64,000 bases of DNA from Pseudorhizobium flavum (GCF_902502825.2 NZ_LR723670.1:3468501-3532500); one strand, 5' to 3'. Shown: positions 1 through 8,124, counted from the first letter of the stretch. Program-made: numbers and translations. Notes: generated by a model from the sequence alone, not told the origin.

Positions 1-320
1 TCCTCGAGCGGCACGTCCACGTGGCGACCGCGGCGGCGCAGGCTGTCGATCAGCTTGTTGCGGATGATGGTCGATATCCATGGTGCGATCGGCCGCGACG
101 GGTCCCAGGTTGCGCGCTTCAGATGTATCGACAGCAGAACCTCCTGCACGACATCCTCCGCTTCGCTGGCAGGCGCCCCGAACTGGGCGCAACGGCGGCG
201 GGCCATGACGCGCAGGTGCGGTGTCACGGACGTCAGGAAGCGGTGATATGCCTGGGCATCACCGCGGACTGCCGCCCGCATCCATGCAGACCATTGCTCT
301 TCGCGCGCAACTTCACTCAT
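1..320 (-). CDS. ECF-family sigma factor (SigF-like), 3' end outside the window
   Basis: This is an RNA polymerase sigma factor of the extracytoplasmic-function class. The visible 106 residues hold sigma region 2: an acidic SEAEDVVQEVLLSIH segment, the W-D-P-S-R-P-I-A-PW core and a basic NKLIDSLRRRGR helix that contacts the -10 element. Region 4 lies beyond position 1. The ATG at 318-320 is the first in-frame start after an in-frame TAG. The gene is divergent from a bufferin operon, the arrangement known for SigF of Caulobacter, whose anti-sigma partner (NrsF/DUF1109 type) would be expected just downstream of this gene and outside the window. A GTAACA-N16-CGTA promoter at 331-356 predicts autoregulation and an almost leaderless message. 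The family is clear; the inducer (copper) is inferred from the neighbours. Confidence 0.85.
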   Translation of the reverse strand, partial: MSEVAREEQWSAWMRAAVRGDAQAYHRFLTSVTPHLRVMARRRCAQFGAPASEAEDVVQEVLLSIHLKRATWDPSRPIAPWISTIIRNKLIDSLRRRGRHVDVPLE

Positions 321-330
321 CAATGAGCCC

Positions 331-356
331 TACGCCGCCACAAAGCCGAATGTTAC
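331..356 (-). promoter_or_regulatory. ECF-type promoter of the sigma gene
   Basis: On the minus strand, GTAACA (356-351) is followed by exactly 16 bases and CGTA (334-331). The +1 would fall about 5 bases before the sigma-gene ATG, so the transcript would be nearly leaderless. The same bipartite element with the same spacing precedes bufA1 on the other strand. Caulobacter SigF promoters are reported with a closely similar GTAAC / CG pattern. Confidence 0.6.
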
Positions 357-430
357 ATGGATATCTGCAGATTTGGAGGGCGGGATTCCGATCGTTCGAG
401 GGAGCAGCCAAGAAGTTTTGCTCGGGCGTC

Positions 431-456
431 GTAACGGTCCGCCGAGTTCGCCCGTA
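431..456 (+). promoter_or_regulatory. ECF-type promoter of the bufferin operon
   Basis: GTAACG (431-436), a 16-base spacer and CGTA (453-456) match the element in front of the divergent sigma gene. Transcription would start near 462, leaving about 40 bases of leader that carries the GGGAGA ribosome binding site of bufA1. Confidence 0.65.
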
Positions 457-502
457 GGTCTTCATGCAAGCCAGCAAGGCCTGCTCGAACGGGAGACCTG
501 AC

Positions 503-784
503 ATGAAGAACTCAACCATTTCGCTTGCCGTCGCGGCATCCGTCACCTCGGCACTGGCGTCGATCGCATCGCCGGCCCTTGCCCAGGAAGGCAAGGAGAA
601 ATGCTACGGCGTCGCCCTGAAGGGCCAGAACGACTGCGCTGCAGGCCCCGGCACCACCTGTGCCGGAACCTCCAAGGTCGATTACCAGCAGAATGCCTTC
701 AAGCTGGTTCCCGCCGGCACATGCGAGGCGATGATGACGCCAAACGGTCACGGCAAGCTTGAGCCCGGCCCAGCCCCAGCCTGA
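503..784 (+). CDS. bufA1: Bufferin-type RiPP precursor, DUF2282 (BufA1)
   Basis: This is a 93-residue exported precursor peptide of the DUF2282 family. Bufferins of Caulobacter are ribosomally made, post-translationally modified peptides that bind copper in the periplasm. A Sec signal peptide (residues 1-27, cleavage after PALA-27) is followed by a short core with four cysteines at 34, 45, 53 and 74 in the family pattern [26 protein letters not shown]. In characterised homologues the two central cysteines are converted to thiooxazoles by the DUF692 enzyme and the outer pair can form a disulfide. The ATG at 503 was chosen over an ATG at 464 because GGGAGA lies six bases before it and the signal peptide starts there. 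It is followed closely by bufB and bufC. Confidence 0.88.
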   Translation: MKNSTISLAVAASVTSALASIASPALAQEGKEKCYGVALKGQNDCAAGPGTTCAGTSKVDYQQNAFKLVPAGTCEAMMTPNGHGKLEPGPAPA

Positions 785-845
785 CATCGCAGTGCAGCCG
801 CGGCGTCGCAGCAGGTGCGACGCCGGTTTCTTCAGGGAGAGAGAC

Positions 846-1694
846 ATGCAGCCTCCACAGCTTCCGGCCCGCGCCGGCGTCGGCTTCAAGCCGGAACACT
901 TCGCCAGCATCGACATGTCGCGGCAACCCGTCGGCTTCTTCGAAATCCATGCCGAGAATTACATGGGGGATGGCGGCGTGCCGCATGCGCAGCTTTCGCG
1001 CCTGAGAGAAGACTACGCGCTATCGTTCCATGGAGTCGGGTTGTCGATCGGCTCCATGCAGCCGCTCGACCGGGATCACCTGCAGCGCCTGAAGACCCTC
1101 TGTGATCACTACCAGCCGGAGAGCTTTTCCGAGCACCTCGCCTGGTCGACGCATGACACGACCTTCCTGAACGACCTGCTGCCTCTGCCCTACACGGAGG
1201 AAACGCTTGCGCAGGTATGCCGGCATATCGACGAGGTGCAAACGACACTGGGGCGTCAGATGCTGCTGGAAAACCCGGCGACCTACCTCTTCTTCACGGA
1301 AAGCACCTATGAGGAAACGGATTTCCTCAGGCAAGTCGTGGCGCGGACCGGCTGCGGGCTGCTGCTCGACGTCAACAACGTCTTCGTGGCGTCCACGAAC
1401 CACAACACAGATCCTCGCAGCTACCTCGCCCGTTTTCCGGTGAGGCACGTTCGCGAGATCCATCTGGGCGGTCATTCGGTCACCGAGGATGATCTCGGCG
1501 CACCCCTTCTGATCGACTCTCACGATAATCCGGTGCGCGACCCGGTCTGGGCGCTCTATGCGGAGGTGATCGAGCGCACGGGGCCGGTGGCGACGCTGAT
1601 CGAATGGGACAATGACGTGCCAGACTGGCCGGTGCTGAGGGCGGAGGCCGAGGCCGCAGATGCAATCCTGCGCCGTTCCGCGCTCGCGGCATAG
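846..1694 (+). CDS. bufB: DUF692 multinuclear non-heme iron oxidase (BufB)
   Basis: This 282-residue TIM-barrel enzyme belongs to the MNIO (DUF692) family, which includes MbnB and BufB. These iron enzymes oxidise cysteines in peptide substrates to oxazolone/thioamide or thiooxazole groups. Probable metal ligands are visible in the family motifs: FHGVGLS (His62), SEHLAW (His97), LLENPATY (Glu142), LLLDVNN (Asp175), EIHLGGH (His206 and His210), DSHD (Asp224, His226) and LIEWD (Glu253). The ATG at 846 follows GGGAGAGAGAC; an upstream ATG at 759 would overlap bufA1 and lacks family similarity. It lies 61 bases after the precursor gene and 9 bases before bufC, so cytoplasmic modification of BufA1 before export is the expected role. 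Confidence 0.9.
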   Translation: MQPPQLPARAGVGFKPEHFASIDMSRQPVGFFEIHAENYMGDGGVPHAQLSRLREDYALSFHGVGLSIGSMQPLDRDHLQRLKTLCDHYQPESFSEHLAWSTHDTTFLNDLLPLPYTEETLAQVCRHIDEVQTTLGRQMLLENPATYLFFTESTYEETDFLRQVVARTGCGLLLDVNNVFVASTNHNTDPRSYLARFPVRHVREIHLGGHSVTEDDLGAPLLIDSHDNPVRDPVWALYAEVIERTGPVATLIEWDNDVPDWPVLRAEAEAADAILRRSALAA

Positions 1695-1703
1695 GAGCAG
1701 GCG

Positions 1704-2474
1704 ATGTCGACGATGCATGATTGGTTCGCGCGCCCGCTGATGCACCCCGACAGGCCGCCTCCCGCCGGACTTGCGTCCTGGAATTCCAGCGACCCCGGCG
1801 TCCGGTACGATGTCTACCGCAACAACGTGATGATCAGCCTGCGACGTGCGCTGGCAAGCCGGTTTCCGGTGACCGAAAGGATCGTCGGAGAAGCCTTCTT
1901 TGCGGCGATGGCGGACAGCTTCATCCGCCTCCATCCGCCGCGCTCCCCCCTGCTCTTCCGCTATGGTGATGAGCTGGCCGGATTCGCTGCAGACTTTCCG
2001 CCGGCCGCGGCGCTGCCCTACCTGCCGGGCGTCATCCGTCTGGAGAGCGCGGGGGGACGCGCCTATCATGCCGCCGACATTGCCCCGCTCGATCCCGCGC
2101 GCCTTTCGGAAGTTCCGCCGGCACGGCTGCCGGGGCTGCGGTTTGCACTTCACCCCTCCGTCTCCGTCATCCGTTCCGCCTATCCGGTGGTGACCATCTG
2201 GGCGATGAATGCCGGCGAGGCGACAGTCGCGCCGGTCACCGACTGGGCAGGCCAGGACGCCCTTGTGGTTCGACCGCACTTGACGGTCGAAGTGCTGCAA
2301 TTGCCGCCAGGCGGTGGCGTCTTCCTCGACGCGCTCGCCGCCGGACGAGACCTGCAGTCCGCGGCCGGGGAGGCGGCGGGAGCCGATCGTGACTTCGATC
2401 TTGCAGCCAACATCGCCGGCGCACTCCGTTCCGGCGTCTTTACTGCCATCCGCGATTACGGAGAAGAGCCATGA
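1704..2474 (+). CDS. bufC: DUF2063 partner protein of BufB (BufC)
   Basis: This 256-residue protein has an N-terminal DUF2063 domain (residues about 10-105, including [16 protein letters not shown] and RFPV). The domain is found beside DUF692 enzymes and is thought to recognise or present the precursor peptide. The C-terminal half (about 110-250) is the less conserved beta-rich part usual for the family. It starts nine bases after bufB and its stop overlaps the start of the DoxX gene by four bases (ATGA), which indicates translational coupling. There is no signal peptide, consistent with a cytoplasmic complex with BufB. Confidence 0.85.
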   Translation: MSTMHDWFARPLMHPDRPPPAGLASWNSSDPGVRYDVYRNNVMISLRRALASRFPVTERIVGEAFFAAMADSFIRLHPPRSPLLFRYGDELAGFAADFPPAAALPYLPGVIRLESAGGRAYHAADIAPLDPARLSEVPPARLPGLRFALHPSVSVIRSAYPVVTIWAMNAGEATVAPVTDWAGQDALVVRPHLTVEVLQLPPGGGVFLDALAAGRDLQSAAGEAAGADRDFDLAANIAGALRSGVFTAIRDYGEEP

Positions 2475-2941
2475 GCAGTGCCGTTGCCGCATCCGCAGAC
2501 AGGAGCCTAGCCCGCCGCCTGCGGGCGGGCGCAAGCCTGCTCGAGCGCATTCCCCATGACCTGATCGCGCTGGTCGCCAGGGTCTCCATTGCCGGGGTCT
2601 TCTGGCAATCGGGGCAGACGAAGCTCGAGGGATGGCGTGTGTCAGAAAATGCCATCTATCTTTTCGAACACGAATACGCGCTGCCGTTCCTCAACCCCTC
2701 GATCGCAGCGCACATGGCGACGCTGGCGGAGCATCTGCTGCCGGTCCTGCTGGTCCTCGGTCTCGGCAGCCGCCTCGCGGCGTTTGGGCTTCTGGCCATG
2801 ACGCTGGTGATCCAGATCTTCGTCTATCCCGGTGCCTGGCCGACCCACGGGACCTGGGCGGCCTGCCTGCTGCTGATAGCTGCACGTGGTCCGGGGCGCC
2901 TGTCGCTGGACCATGTCATCGCCTCTCGCCTCGGGCCCTGA
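2471..2941 (+). CDS. DoxX-family membrane protein (BufD-like)
   Basis: This 156-residue DoxX/DUF417-type integral membrane protein has about four predicted hydrophobic segments (residues 32-48, 80-102, 102-120 and 125-140) and the family-typical opening [21 protein letters not shown]. DoxX proteins are often the last gene of DUF2282-DUF692-DUF2063 operons, where they are presumed to help redox chemistry or membrane handling of the peptide; this role is not established. It overlaps bufC by four bases. The next gene (leuC) is 257 bases away, so this is probably the end of the operon. Confidence 0.75.
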   Translation: MSSAVAASADRSLARRLRAGASLLERIPHDLIALVARVSIAGVFWQSGQTKLEGWRVSENAIYLFEHEYALPFLNPSIAAHMATLAEHLLPVLLVLGLGSRLAAFGLLAMTLVIQIFVYPGAWPTHGTWAACLLLIAARGPGRLSLDHVIASRLGP

Positions 2942-3138
2942 CGACGCCTTTGGCTCGCGGCATCGATATTGAATGGACCTCTCAAAACTGCTAATAAGGC
3001 CGCCATGGGATCGAAATTCGGATGCCTCGCGAACCAGTTCATCGTGTTGCAGGACCACAAGCGCCTGCCAGCACGGTTTTTCGCGCGCGTCCATGGCGCT
3101 CTGAACAGCCGACTTAGCTGAGCCGATCCATGCTCGCG

Positions 3139-3158
3139 CCGGCAGCGACACATGCCGG
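3139..3158 (+). repeat. Short hairpin upstream of leuC
   Basis: CCGGCA (3139-3144) and TGCCGG (3153-3158) flank an 8-base loop and are followed by CTCCCTTTT. It could act as a weak terminator for the buf operon or as a leader structure for leuC. A TATAAT-like hexamer follows at 3173-3178, only 20 bases before the leuC start. Confidence 0.3.
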
Positions 3159-3198
3159 AACTCCCTTTTCGTTATAATCCCTGAAATGGATGGCAGCC

Positions 3199-4605
3199 AT
3201 GAGCGCACCCCGTACCCTCTATGACAAGATCTGGGACGACCACGTCGTCAGCGACGACAACGGTACCTGTCTCCTGTACATCGACCGTCACCTCGTCCAT
3301 GAGGTGACGAGCCCGCAGGCCTTCGAGGGGCTGCGCATGGCCGGCCGCAAGGTTCGTGCTCCTGAGAAGACGCTTGCCGTTGTGGACCACAACGTGCCGA
3401 CGACGCCGGACCGCCACATCGGCATCAAGAACGAGGAAAGCCGCATCCAGGTCGAGGCACTGGCGCAGAACGCCCACGACTTCGGCGTCGAGTACTACTC
3501 GGAAAAGGACAAGCGGCAGGGCATCGTGCACATCGTCGGCCCGGAGCAGGGCTTCACCCTGCCCGGCATGACGATCGTCTGCGGCGATAGCCATACCTCC
3601 ACGCATGGCGCCTTCGGTGCGCTGGCGCATGGCATCGGCACGTCTGAGGTGGAACATGTTCTCGCCACCCAGACGCTGGTGCAGAAAAAGGCGAAGAACA
3701 TGCTGGTGCGCGTCGACGGGAAGCTTCCCGAAGGCGTGACCGCCAAGGACATCATCCTCGCCATCATCGGCGAGATCGGCACCGCCGGCGGCACCGGCCA
3801 TGTCATCGAATTCGCGGGCGAGGCGATCCGCTCGCTGTCGATGGAAGGCCGGATGACGATCTGCAACATGACGATCGAAGGCGGCGCCCGCGCCGGCCTG
3901 ATCGCGCCGGACGAGACGACCTTCGCCTACATCAAGGACAAGCCCCGCGCGCCGAAGGGTGCGGCCTGGGACATGGCGCTGGAATATTGGAAGACGCTGC
4001 ACACGGATGAAGGCGCCCACTTCGACAAGGTGGTCGTGCTGGACGCTGCCAACCTGCCGCCGATCGTCTCCTGGGGCTCTTCCCCGGAAGACGTCATCTC
4101 GGTGCAGGGCGTCGTGCCCAATCCCGATGACATCAAGGACGAGACAAAGCGCGCCTCCAAGTGGCGGGCACTGGACTACATGGGCCTGAAGCCGGGCACG
4201 AAGATCACCGATATTGCTATCGATCGCGTCTTCATCGGCTCCTGCACCAATGGCCGCATCGAGGATCTGCGCGCCGCTGCAAAGGTGCTCGAAGGCCGGC
4301 ATGTGGCGCCGACCGTTTCGGCGATGGTTGTCCCGGGTTCCGGCCTCGTGAAGGAGCAAGCCGAGGCTGAGGGCTTGGACAAGATCTTCAAGGAAGCGGG
4401 CTTCGAATGGCGCGAGCCGGGCTGCTCCATGTGCCTGGCGATGAACGACGACCGGCTGAATCCGGAAGAGCGCTGCGCCTCGACCTCGAACCGCAACTTC
4501 GAGGGTCGCCAGGGCTACAAGGGCCGTACGCACCTCGTCTCGCCGGCGATGGCGGCTGCTGCTGCGGTAGCGGGCCACTTCGTCGACATTCGCGAATGGA
4601 ACTAG
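3199..4605 (+). CDS. leuC: 3-isopropylmalate dehydratase large subunit
   Basis: LeuC is the catalytic subunit of isopropylmalate isomerase (leucine biosynthesis), working with LeuD, which is not in this window. The 468-residue product has the aconitase-type [4Fe-4S] ligands Cys349 (GSCTNGR), Cys409 and Cys412 (PGCSMC), and the substrate-loop motif [12 protein letters not shown] near residue 130. Length and sequence match rhizobial LeuC end to end. The ATG at 3199 ([10 protein letters not shown]) was preferred to the ATG at 3190 because the family begins there and GGATGG precedes it. leuC stands alone between the buf operon and a phosphatase gene, as expected where leuC and leuDB are unlinked. 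Confidence 0.97.
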   Translation: MSAPRTLYDKIWDDHVVSDDNGTCLLYIDRHLVHEVTSPQAFEGLRMAGRKVRAPEKTLAVVDHNVPTTPDRHIGIKNEESRIQVEALAQNAHDFGVEYYSEKDKRQGIVHIVGPEQGFTLPGMTIVCGDSHTSTHGAFGALAHGIGTSEVEHVLATQTLVQKKAKNMLVRVDGKLPEGVTAKDIILAIIGEIGTAGGTGHVIEFAGEAIRSLSMEGRMTICNMTIEGGARAGLIAPDETTFAYIKDKPRAPKGAAWDMALEYWKTLHTDEGAHFDKVVVLDAANLPPIVSWGSSPEDVISVQGVVPNPDDIKDETKRASKWRALDYMGLKPGTKITDIAIDRVFIGSCTNGRIEDLRAAAKVLEGRHVAPTVSAMVVPGSGLVKEQAEAEGLDKIFKEAGFEWREPGCSMCLAMNDDRLNPEERCASTSNRNFEGRQGYKGRTHLVSPAMAAAAAVAGHFVDIREWN

Positions 4606-4631
4606 GGCCTCCTGCCTGATCATGTCTCCAG

Positions 4632-4663
4632 AAATGCCGTCGACGTCCCCGTTGGCGGCATTT
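4632..4663 (+). terminator. Rho-independent terminator of leuC
   Basis: AAATGCCG (4632-4639) pairs with CGGCATTT (4656-4663) around a 16-base loop and is followed by TTCCGTTT, 27 bases after the leuC stop. Confidence 0.65.
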
Positions 4664-4755
4664 TCCGTTTCGCTCCTGCTCCAAGGGAGGGAACGGCTGG
4701 TCCCGCTGGCGCTTTGACACCATATTGGCAGAGCGTGACAACGAGCAGGTGAACT

Positions 4756-5304
4756 GTGGCCGACAAGACCGACAAGGAAGCTCTTCAGGGCCAGCGCCGT
4801 CTGCTTCTCCTGCGGCACGCGAAGTCTGCTTGGCCGGACGGAACGGCCGATCACGAGCGCCCCCTTGCAGAGCGCGGGGAGAAGGCCGCACCCGCCATGG
4901 GTAACTACATGGCACGCGAACACCTCATTCCGAATCTCGCCCTTGTTTCCGATGCGCGGCGCACGCGACAGACCTGGGAACTCGTGCAGCGCAGGCTGCC
5001 GGCCGAGGTCGCGACGCGCATCGACCCGACTATCTATGAAGCCCCGGCCGGACGGCTTCTCGATACGATCCGCGCCCTGGGCGATTCCGCTGCCACGCTG
5101 CTGTTGATCGGTCACAATCCCGGGCTTCAGGATCTGGCACTGATGCTGATCGGCGACGGGGATGCACGAGCTCACGACGCGTTGGCAGCGAAGTATCCGA
5201 CAACTGCACTGGCGGTCATCGACTTCCCCGTGGCGGACTGGCGGCAGGTCGGACCGGGCTCCGGCCTTCTGACCCGCTTCGTGACACCACGTTCCTTGCG
5301 GTAG
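4756..5304 (+). CDS. SixA-like histidine phosphatase
   Basis: This is a 182-residue member of the histidine phosphatase (phosphoglycerate mutase-like) superfamily, close to SixA/YhcB-type phosphohistidine phosphatases. The catalytic RHAKSAW motif is at residues 20-26, with the phospho-accepting histidine at 21; LAERGE and the second histidine motif LIGHNPGLQDLA lie near residues 40 and 120. The start is GTG at 4756, preceded by AGCAGGTGA. SixA acts on phosphohistidine in phosphorelay proteins in E. coli; the substrate here cannot be read from sequence. It stands alone downstream of the leuC terminator and converges on the L,D-transpeptidase-like gene. Confidence 0.8.
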   Translation: MADKTDKEALQGQRRLLLLRHAKSAWPDGTADHERPLAERGEKAAPAMGNYMAREHLIPNLALVSDARRTRQTWELVQRRLPAEVATRIDPTIYEAPAGRLLDTIRALGDSAATLLLIGHNPGLQDLALMLIGDGDARAHDALAAKYPTTALAVIDFPVADWRQVGPGSGLLTRFVTPRSLR

Positions 5305-5401
5305 GTCTCATCGGCACCCAGACCCGGGGACGCGCCGATATATGGTCGGTCGCAATGCCACCAAAAACCATGTCCTGCGAGGGATCGTGGACAACGTAGA
5401 C

Positions 5402-5950
5402 CTATAGGACGCGTATGATCGTCCCGCGGCGTAGGTGGGGAAGGAGCCGCTGCATGTCTCTGCGGCTGACGGCAACGCAGCCGGCGGTCGGCTGGTAGCC
5501 TGGCCTGATCAGGTGGAAGAAGATCGCCGACCCGCGATGGCGGCGGCGCGAGGTGACGTTCCAGTCGAGGACAAGGCAGATGTCGTAAAGGCCATCCTGC
5601 CGCATCATCTCCTCATGGCTTGGCCTGAACGGTGCGCGCACCAGCCGGTTGTAGCTCGGATGGTCCGGCTGATCACACCAGAGCATGTCCTTCCTGATTC
5701 TCCGGATCGGCAGGGCCGTTTTCAGCGACTTCATCCGGTCGCCGCGGGTGAAGCCGTAGAGAAGCCGCATGTTCGCGATCGGCGTGGCGCCATCTCCTTC
5801 CCGCTTGAAGGCCGTGCGGCCACTACGGCCGAGCGCGGCCGGTACAGTGACGCCAGAGAAGGAAACAAACCCCCGGCGGGGATTGCCGGGGGCAGCCCGC
5901 ACGGTCACGACACCTCGACGGGAGCGCCCCTGTCTGCACAAATTCGCCAT
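5402..5950 (-). CDS. L,D-transpeptidase (YkuD)-fold protein
   Basis: This 182-residue protein has a YkuD catalytic domain spanning nearly its full length. The catalytic signature is visible near the C terminus as HLIRPGYQPTAGCVAVS, with the histidine and cysteine of the HX(n)S/TxGC motif. The N-terminal part (GRSGRTAFKREGDGATP) matches a rhizobial subfamily of small Ldt-like proteins. Such enzymes make 3-3 peptidoglycan cross-links or attach proteins to peptidoglycan. No clear signal peptide is visible; either export differs or the start lies elsewhere. The ATG at 5950 has GAGGAAGG immediately upstream. It is divergent from cenR, sharing a 137-base intergenic region. Confidence 0.8.
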   Translation of the reverse strand: MANLCRQGRSRRGVVTVRAAPGNPRRGFVSFSGVTVPAALGRSGRTAFKREGDGATPIANMRLLYGFTRGDRMKSLKTALPIRRIRKDMLWCDQPDHPSYNRLVRAPFRPSHEEMMRQDGLYDICLVLDWNVTSRRRHRGSAIFFHLIRPGYQPTAGCVAVSRRDMQRLLPHLRRGTIIRVL

Positions 5951-6087
5951 CCTTCCTCACGAATTCTTGCTTTGAAGATGATTTGGTTTGAAATCATAGC
6001 ACGATGCGACTTAGATCAAGTGCCTGATCTATTTACCCTCGGCCGCCGTAGGACCTTTGGGACGCGAAAAACGAGAGGCAGGAGCAT

Positions 6088-6771
6088 ATGGCAGTTCGCA
6101 CGATATTGCTGGTGGATGACGATGACGACCTGCGCGAGACGCTGTCCGAACAGCTCGCGCTCTACGAGGAGTTTTCTCTCCTGCAGGAGCCGAATGCCAC
6201 CAGGGCGATGCAGGTGGCCAAGTCGAGCCAGGTCGACCTGCTGATCATGGATGTCGGTCTTCCGGACATGGATGGACGCGAGGCGGTGAAGCTCCTGCGC
6301 AAGAACGGCTTCAAGGCGCCGATCATCATGCTGACCGGCCACGACACGGATTCCGATACGATCCTTGGTCTCGAGGCCGGCGCCAACGACTACATCACAA
6401 AGCCCTTCCGCTTTGCGGTCCTGCTCGCCCGGATCCGAGCACAGCTGCGCCAGTACGAGCAGAGCGAGGACGCAACCTTCACGGTCGGCCCCTATATTTT
6501 CAAGCCAAGCCAGAAGCTCCTGACTACCGAAGACGGGAAGAAGATTCGGCTGACGGAAAAGGAAGCGGCGATCATCCGCTACCTCTATCGCGCCGACCAG
6601 AAGGTCGTGACCCGCGACGTGCTGTTGGAGGAAGTCTGGGGATACAATTCCGGGGTGACCACCCATACGCTCGAAACCCATGTCTACCGCCTGCGCCAAA
6701 AGATCGAGCGCGACCCCTCCAGCGCCGAAATCCTGGTGACGGAGAACGGTGGCTACAAGATCGTCCCGTAG
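6088..6771 (+). CDS. cenR: OmpR/PhoB-family response regulator, CenR-like
   Basis: This 227-residue two-domain response regulator has an acidic pocket DDDDD at residues 10-14, phospho-acceptor Asp55 (IMDVGLPD), Thr83 and Lys105, then an OmpR-type winged helix from about residue 125 (LTEKEAAIIRYLYRA ... THTLETHVYRLRQKIE). The string GLEAGANDYITKPFRFAVLLARIRAQLRQ is characteristic of alphaproteobacterial CenR, an essential regulator of cell-envelope genes paired with the kinase CenK. No kinase is adjacent here. A cyclic-nucleotide-binding gene follows after 5 bases and is probably co-transcribed. Family is certain; the CenR assignment rests on recalled similarity. Confidence 0.85.
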   Translation: MAVRTILLVDDDDDLRETLSEQLALYEEFSLLQEPNATRAMQVAKSSQVDLLIMDVGLPDMDGREAVKLLRKNGFKAPIIMLTGHDTDSDTILGLEAGANDYITKPFRFAVLLARIRAQLRQYEQSEDATFTVGPYIFKPSQKLLTTEDGKKIRLTEKEAAIIRYLYRADQKVVTRDVLLEEVWGYNSGVTTHTLETHVYRLRQKIERDPSSAEILVTENGGYKIVP

Positions 6772-6776
6772 CACCC

Positions 6777-7229
6777 ATGGCGCTCAACGACGACATTCGC
6801 CTTCTTTCACAGGTCACCCTATTCAGGGAACTCGACGAGGACCAGTTGCGGCTCCTGGCATTTGGGGCGGAACGTCGTGCCATTGCAGCAGGGCAGGAAC
6901 TGTTCCGCGAGGGGTCACCGGCGGAATGCGCCTTCGTGGTCGCCAGGGGCACCTTTGAACTCCACGCGTCCGATCGGGGTACCGCCCGCCTCCAGGACGT
7001 TGCGGTACCGGGGACACTTCTGTCGGAGCTGGCGCTGGTCACGATGGTGGAACGGAAATTCACGGCCATCGCGGTTGAGGACGCCGAAGTGCTTCGCGTC
7101 ACCCGCACCCTCTTCCACCGACTGCTGGAGGAATATCCGCAGGTAGGGCGCATGGTGGAAGCGCGAATCCGCGACAATATCGTCGCGATGGCAGGCGCCG
7201 CAGCCGGGCTACAGAGCCGGTTCAGCTAG
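6777..7229 (+). CDS. Cyclic-nucleotide-binding domain protein
   Basis: This 150-residue single-domain protein has a cNMP-binding fold over residues about 10-130 (LFRELDEDQLRLLAF, FREGSPAECAFVVARGTFEL, PGTLLSELALVT). It lacks the C-terminal Crp/Fnr DNA-binding helix-turn-helix, and the arginine normally contacting the cyclic phosphate is not obvious, so ligand binding is uncertain. It begins five bases after cenR and ends three bases before the convergent xthA stop. The tight linkage suggests it modulates or accompanies CenR signalling; that is inference. Confidence 0.7.
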   Translation: MALNDDIRLLSQVTLFRELDEDQLRLLAFGAERRAIAAGQELFREGSPAECAFVVARGTFELHASDRGTARLQDVAVPGTLLSELALVTMVERKFTAIAVEDAEVLRVTRTLFHRLLEEYPQVGRMVEARIRDNIVAMAGAAAGLQSRFS

Positions 7230-7232
7230 GCG

Positions 7233-8036
7233 TCAGAACCTGAAGACGGCAGTGACCGGGACATGGTCGGATGGTTGGTTCCATCCGCGCGCCTCCTTCA
7301 GGACCTCTATCCGGTCGAGGAAGGGGCCGAGATCCTGCGACGACCAGATGTGGTCGAGACGGCGGCCTCGATCGGCTGCTGCCCAGTCCTTGGCGCGGTA
7401 ACTCCACCACGTGTAGAGCTTCTCGGTGTCCGGCACGTGCTGGCGCATCAGGTCCAGCCAATTCCCCTTGCTCATCACCTCGAGCAGGCCTTCCGTCTCG
7501 ACAGGCGTGTGGCTGATGATCTTCAGCATCTTCTTGTGCGACCACACGTCGTGCTCGAGCGGGGCGATGTTGAGGTCCCCCACGAGAATCGAGGAGATGC
7601 CGGGGGTGGGATCTGCCCTAAGGCACTTCATCTCCTCGACGAAATCCAGCTTGTGGCCGAATTTCGGATTTACGGCACGGTCAGGCTCGTCGCCACCGGC
7701 CGGCACGTAGAAGTTATGCAGCCGGATGCGTCGCGAACCGCGCTCGAAGATCGCCGAGATGTGGCGGGCGTCACCGATGCCGCAATAGTTCTGTCTATGA
7801 TCTTCGGTGAGGGGCACGCGCGAGGCGATGGCGACGCCATGATAACCCTTCTGACCGTGGATGATGATGTGCTGGTAGCCGAGCTCCTTCAACGGCTGCA
7901 GCGGGAACTCGTGCTCCTGGCATTTGATCTCCTGCAGGCACAGGATGTCCGGCTGGTGACGCACGATGAACTGCTCGACGATGGGCATGCGCAGCCGCAC
8001 CGAATTGATGTTCCAGGTGGTGATGGAGAATGTCAT
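7233..8036 (-). CDS. xthA: Exodeoxyribonuclease III
   Basis: This 267-residue exonuclease/endonuclease/phosphatase-family enzyme of base-excision repair cleaves at abasic sites and removes 3' blocking groups. Motifs run in order: TTWNINSVR (Asn9), CLQEIK (metal ligand Glu36), GYHGVAI, HNFYVP, VGDLNIAP, RLDHIW and the C-terminal PSDHVPV with the catalytic histidine. Length is standard. The start lies two bases downstream of an inverted repeat (8038-8070) that would enclose the ribosome binding site. lolA-like lies upstream in the same direction, 88 bases away. Confidence 0.95.
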   Translation of the reverse strand: MTFSITTWNINSVRLRMPIVEQFIVRHQPDILCLQEIKCQEHEFPLQPLKELGYQHIIIHGQKGYHGVAIASRVPLTEDHRQNYCGIGDARHISAIFERGSRRIRLHNFYVPAGGDEPDRAVNPKFGHKLDFVEEMKCLRADPTPGISSILVGDLNIAPLEHDVWSHKKMLKIISHTPVETEGLLEVMSKGNWLDLMRQHVPDTEKLYTWWSYRAKDWAAADRGRRLDHIWSSQDLGPFLDRIEVLKEARGWNQPSDHVPVTAVFRF

Positions 8037-8037
8037 T

Positions 8038-8070
8038 CCTAAACCTCGGCGGGGATGCCGGAGGTTTAGG
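8038..8070 (-). promoter_or_regulatory. Perfect 10-bp hairpin enclosing the xthA ribosome binding site
   Basis: CCTAAACCTC (8038-8047) and GAGGTTTAGG (8061-8070) are exact inverted repeats around a 13-base loop that has a further GGC/GCC pairing. In the xthA mRNA the 3' arm carries the only AGG/GAGG-like ribosome-binding sequence, ending two bases before the ATG. Folding should therefore hide the initiation region. No T-run follows, so it is unlikely to be a simple terminator of the upstream LolA-like gene. Confidence 0.6.
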
Positions 8071-8124
8071 AGATTTCACGGAAGCGGTGAAGTGAAAAAG
8101 CCGCCTTTTCCGTTGAGCCAACAG

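Noticed and set aside
1020..2534. A 504-codon open frame on the minus strand opposite bufB-bufC
   Set aside because: It mirrors genes with clear domain motifs, is Arg/Gly/His-rich, and has no known domain. Long antisense frames are usual in GC-rich DNA. The same applies to long frames opposite leuC (3172-5175), ftsK (7966-10599) and amtB (11738-13231).
2973..3121. A leucine-containing leader peptide (MDLSKLL) upstream of leuC
   Set aside because: Only three leucine codons occur, they are not consecutive, and no mutually exclusive stem pair was seen. A leu attenuator is not supported.
3173..3178. TATAAT at 20 bases before leuC as a promoter
   Set aside because: No -35-like hexamer lies at the right distance, and the implied leader is very short.
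5870..5892. Perfect 8-base hairpin CCCCCGGC / GCCGGGGG
   Set aside because: It lies within the first 30 codons of the L,D-transpeptidase-like gene, where the protein motif NPRRG explains the composition. It is probably coding coincidence.
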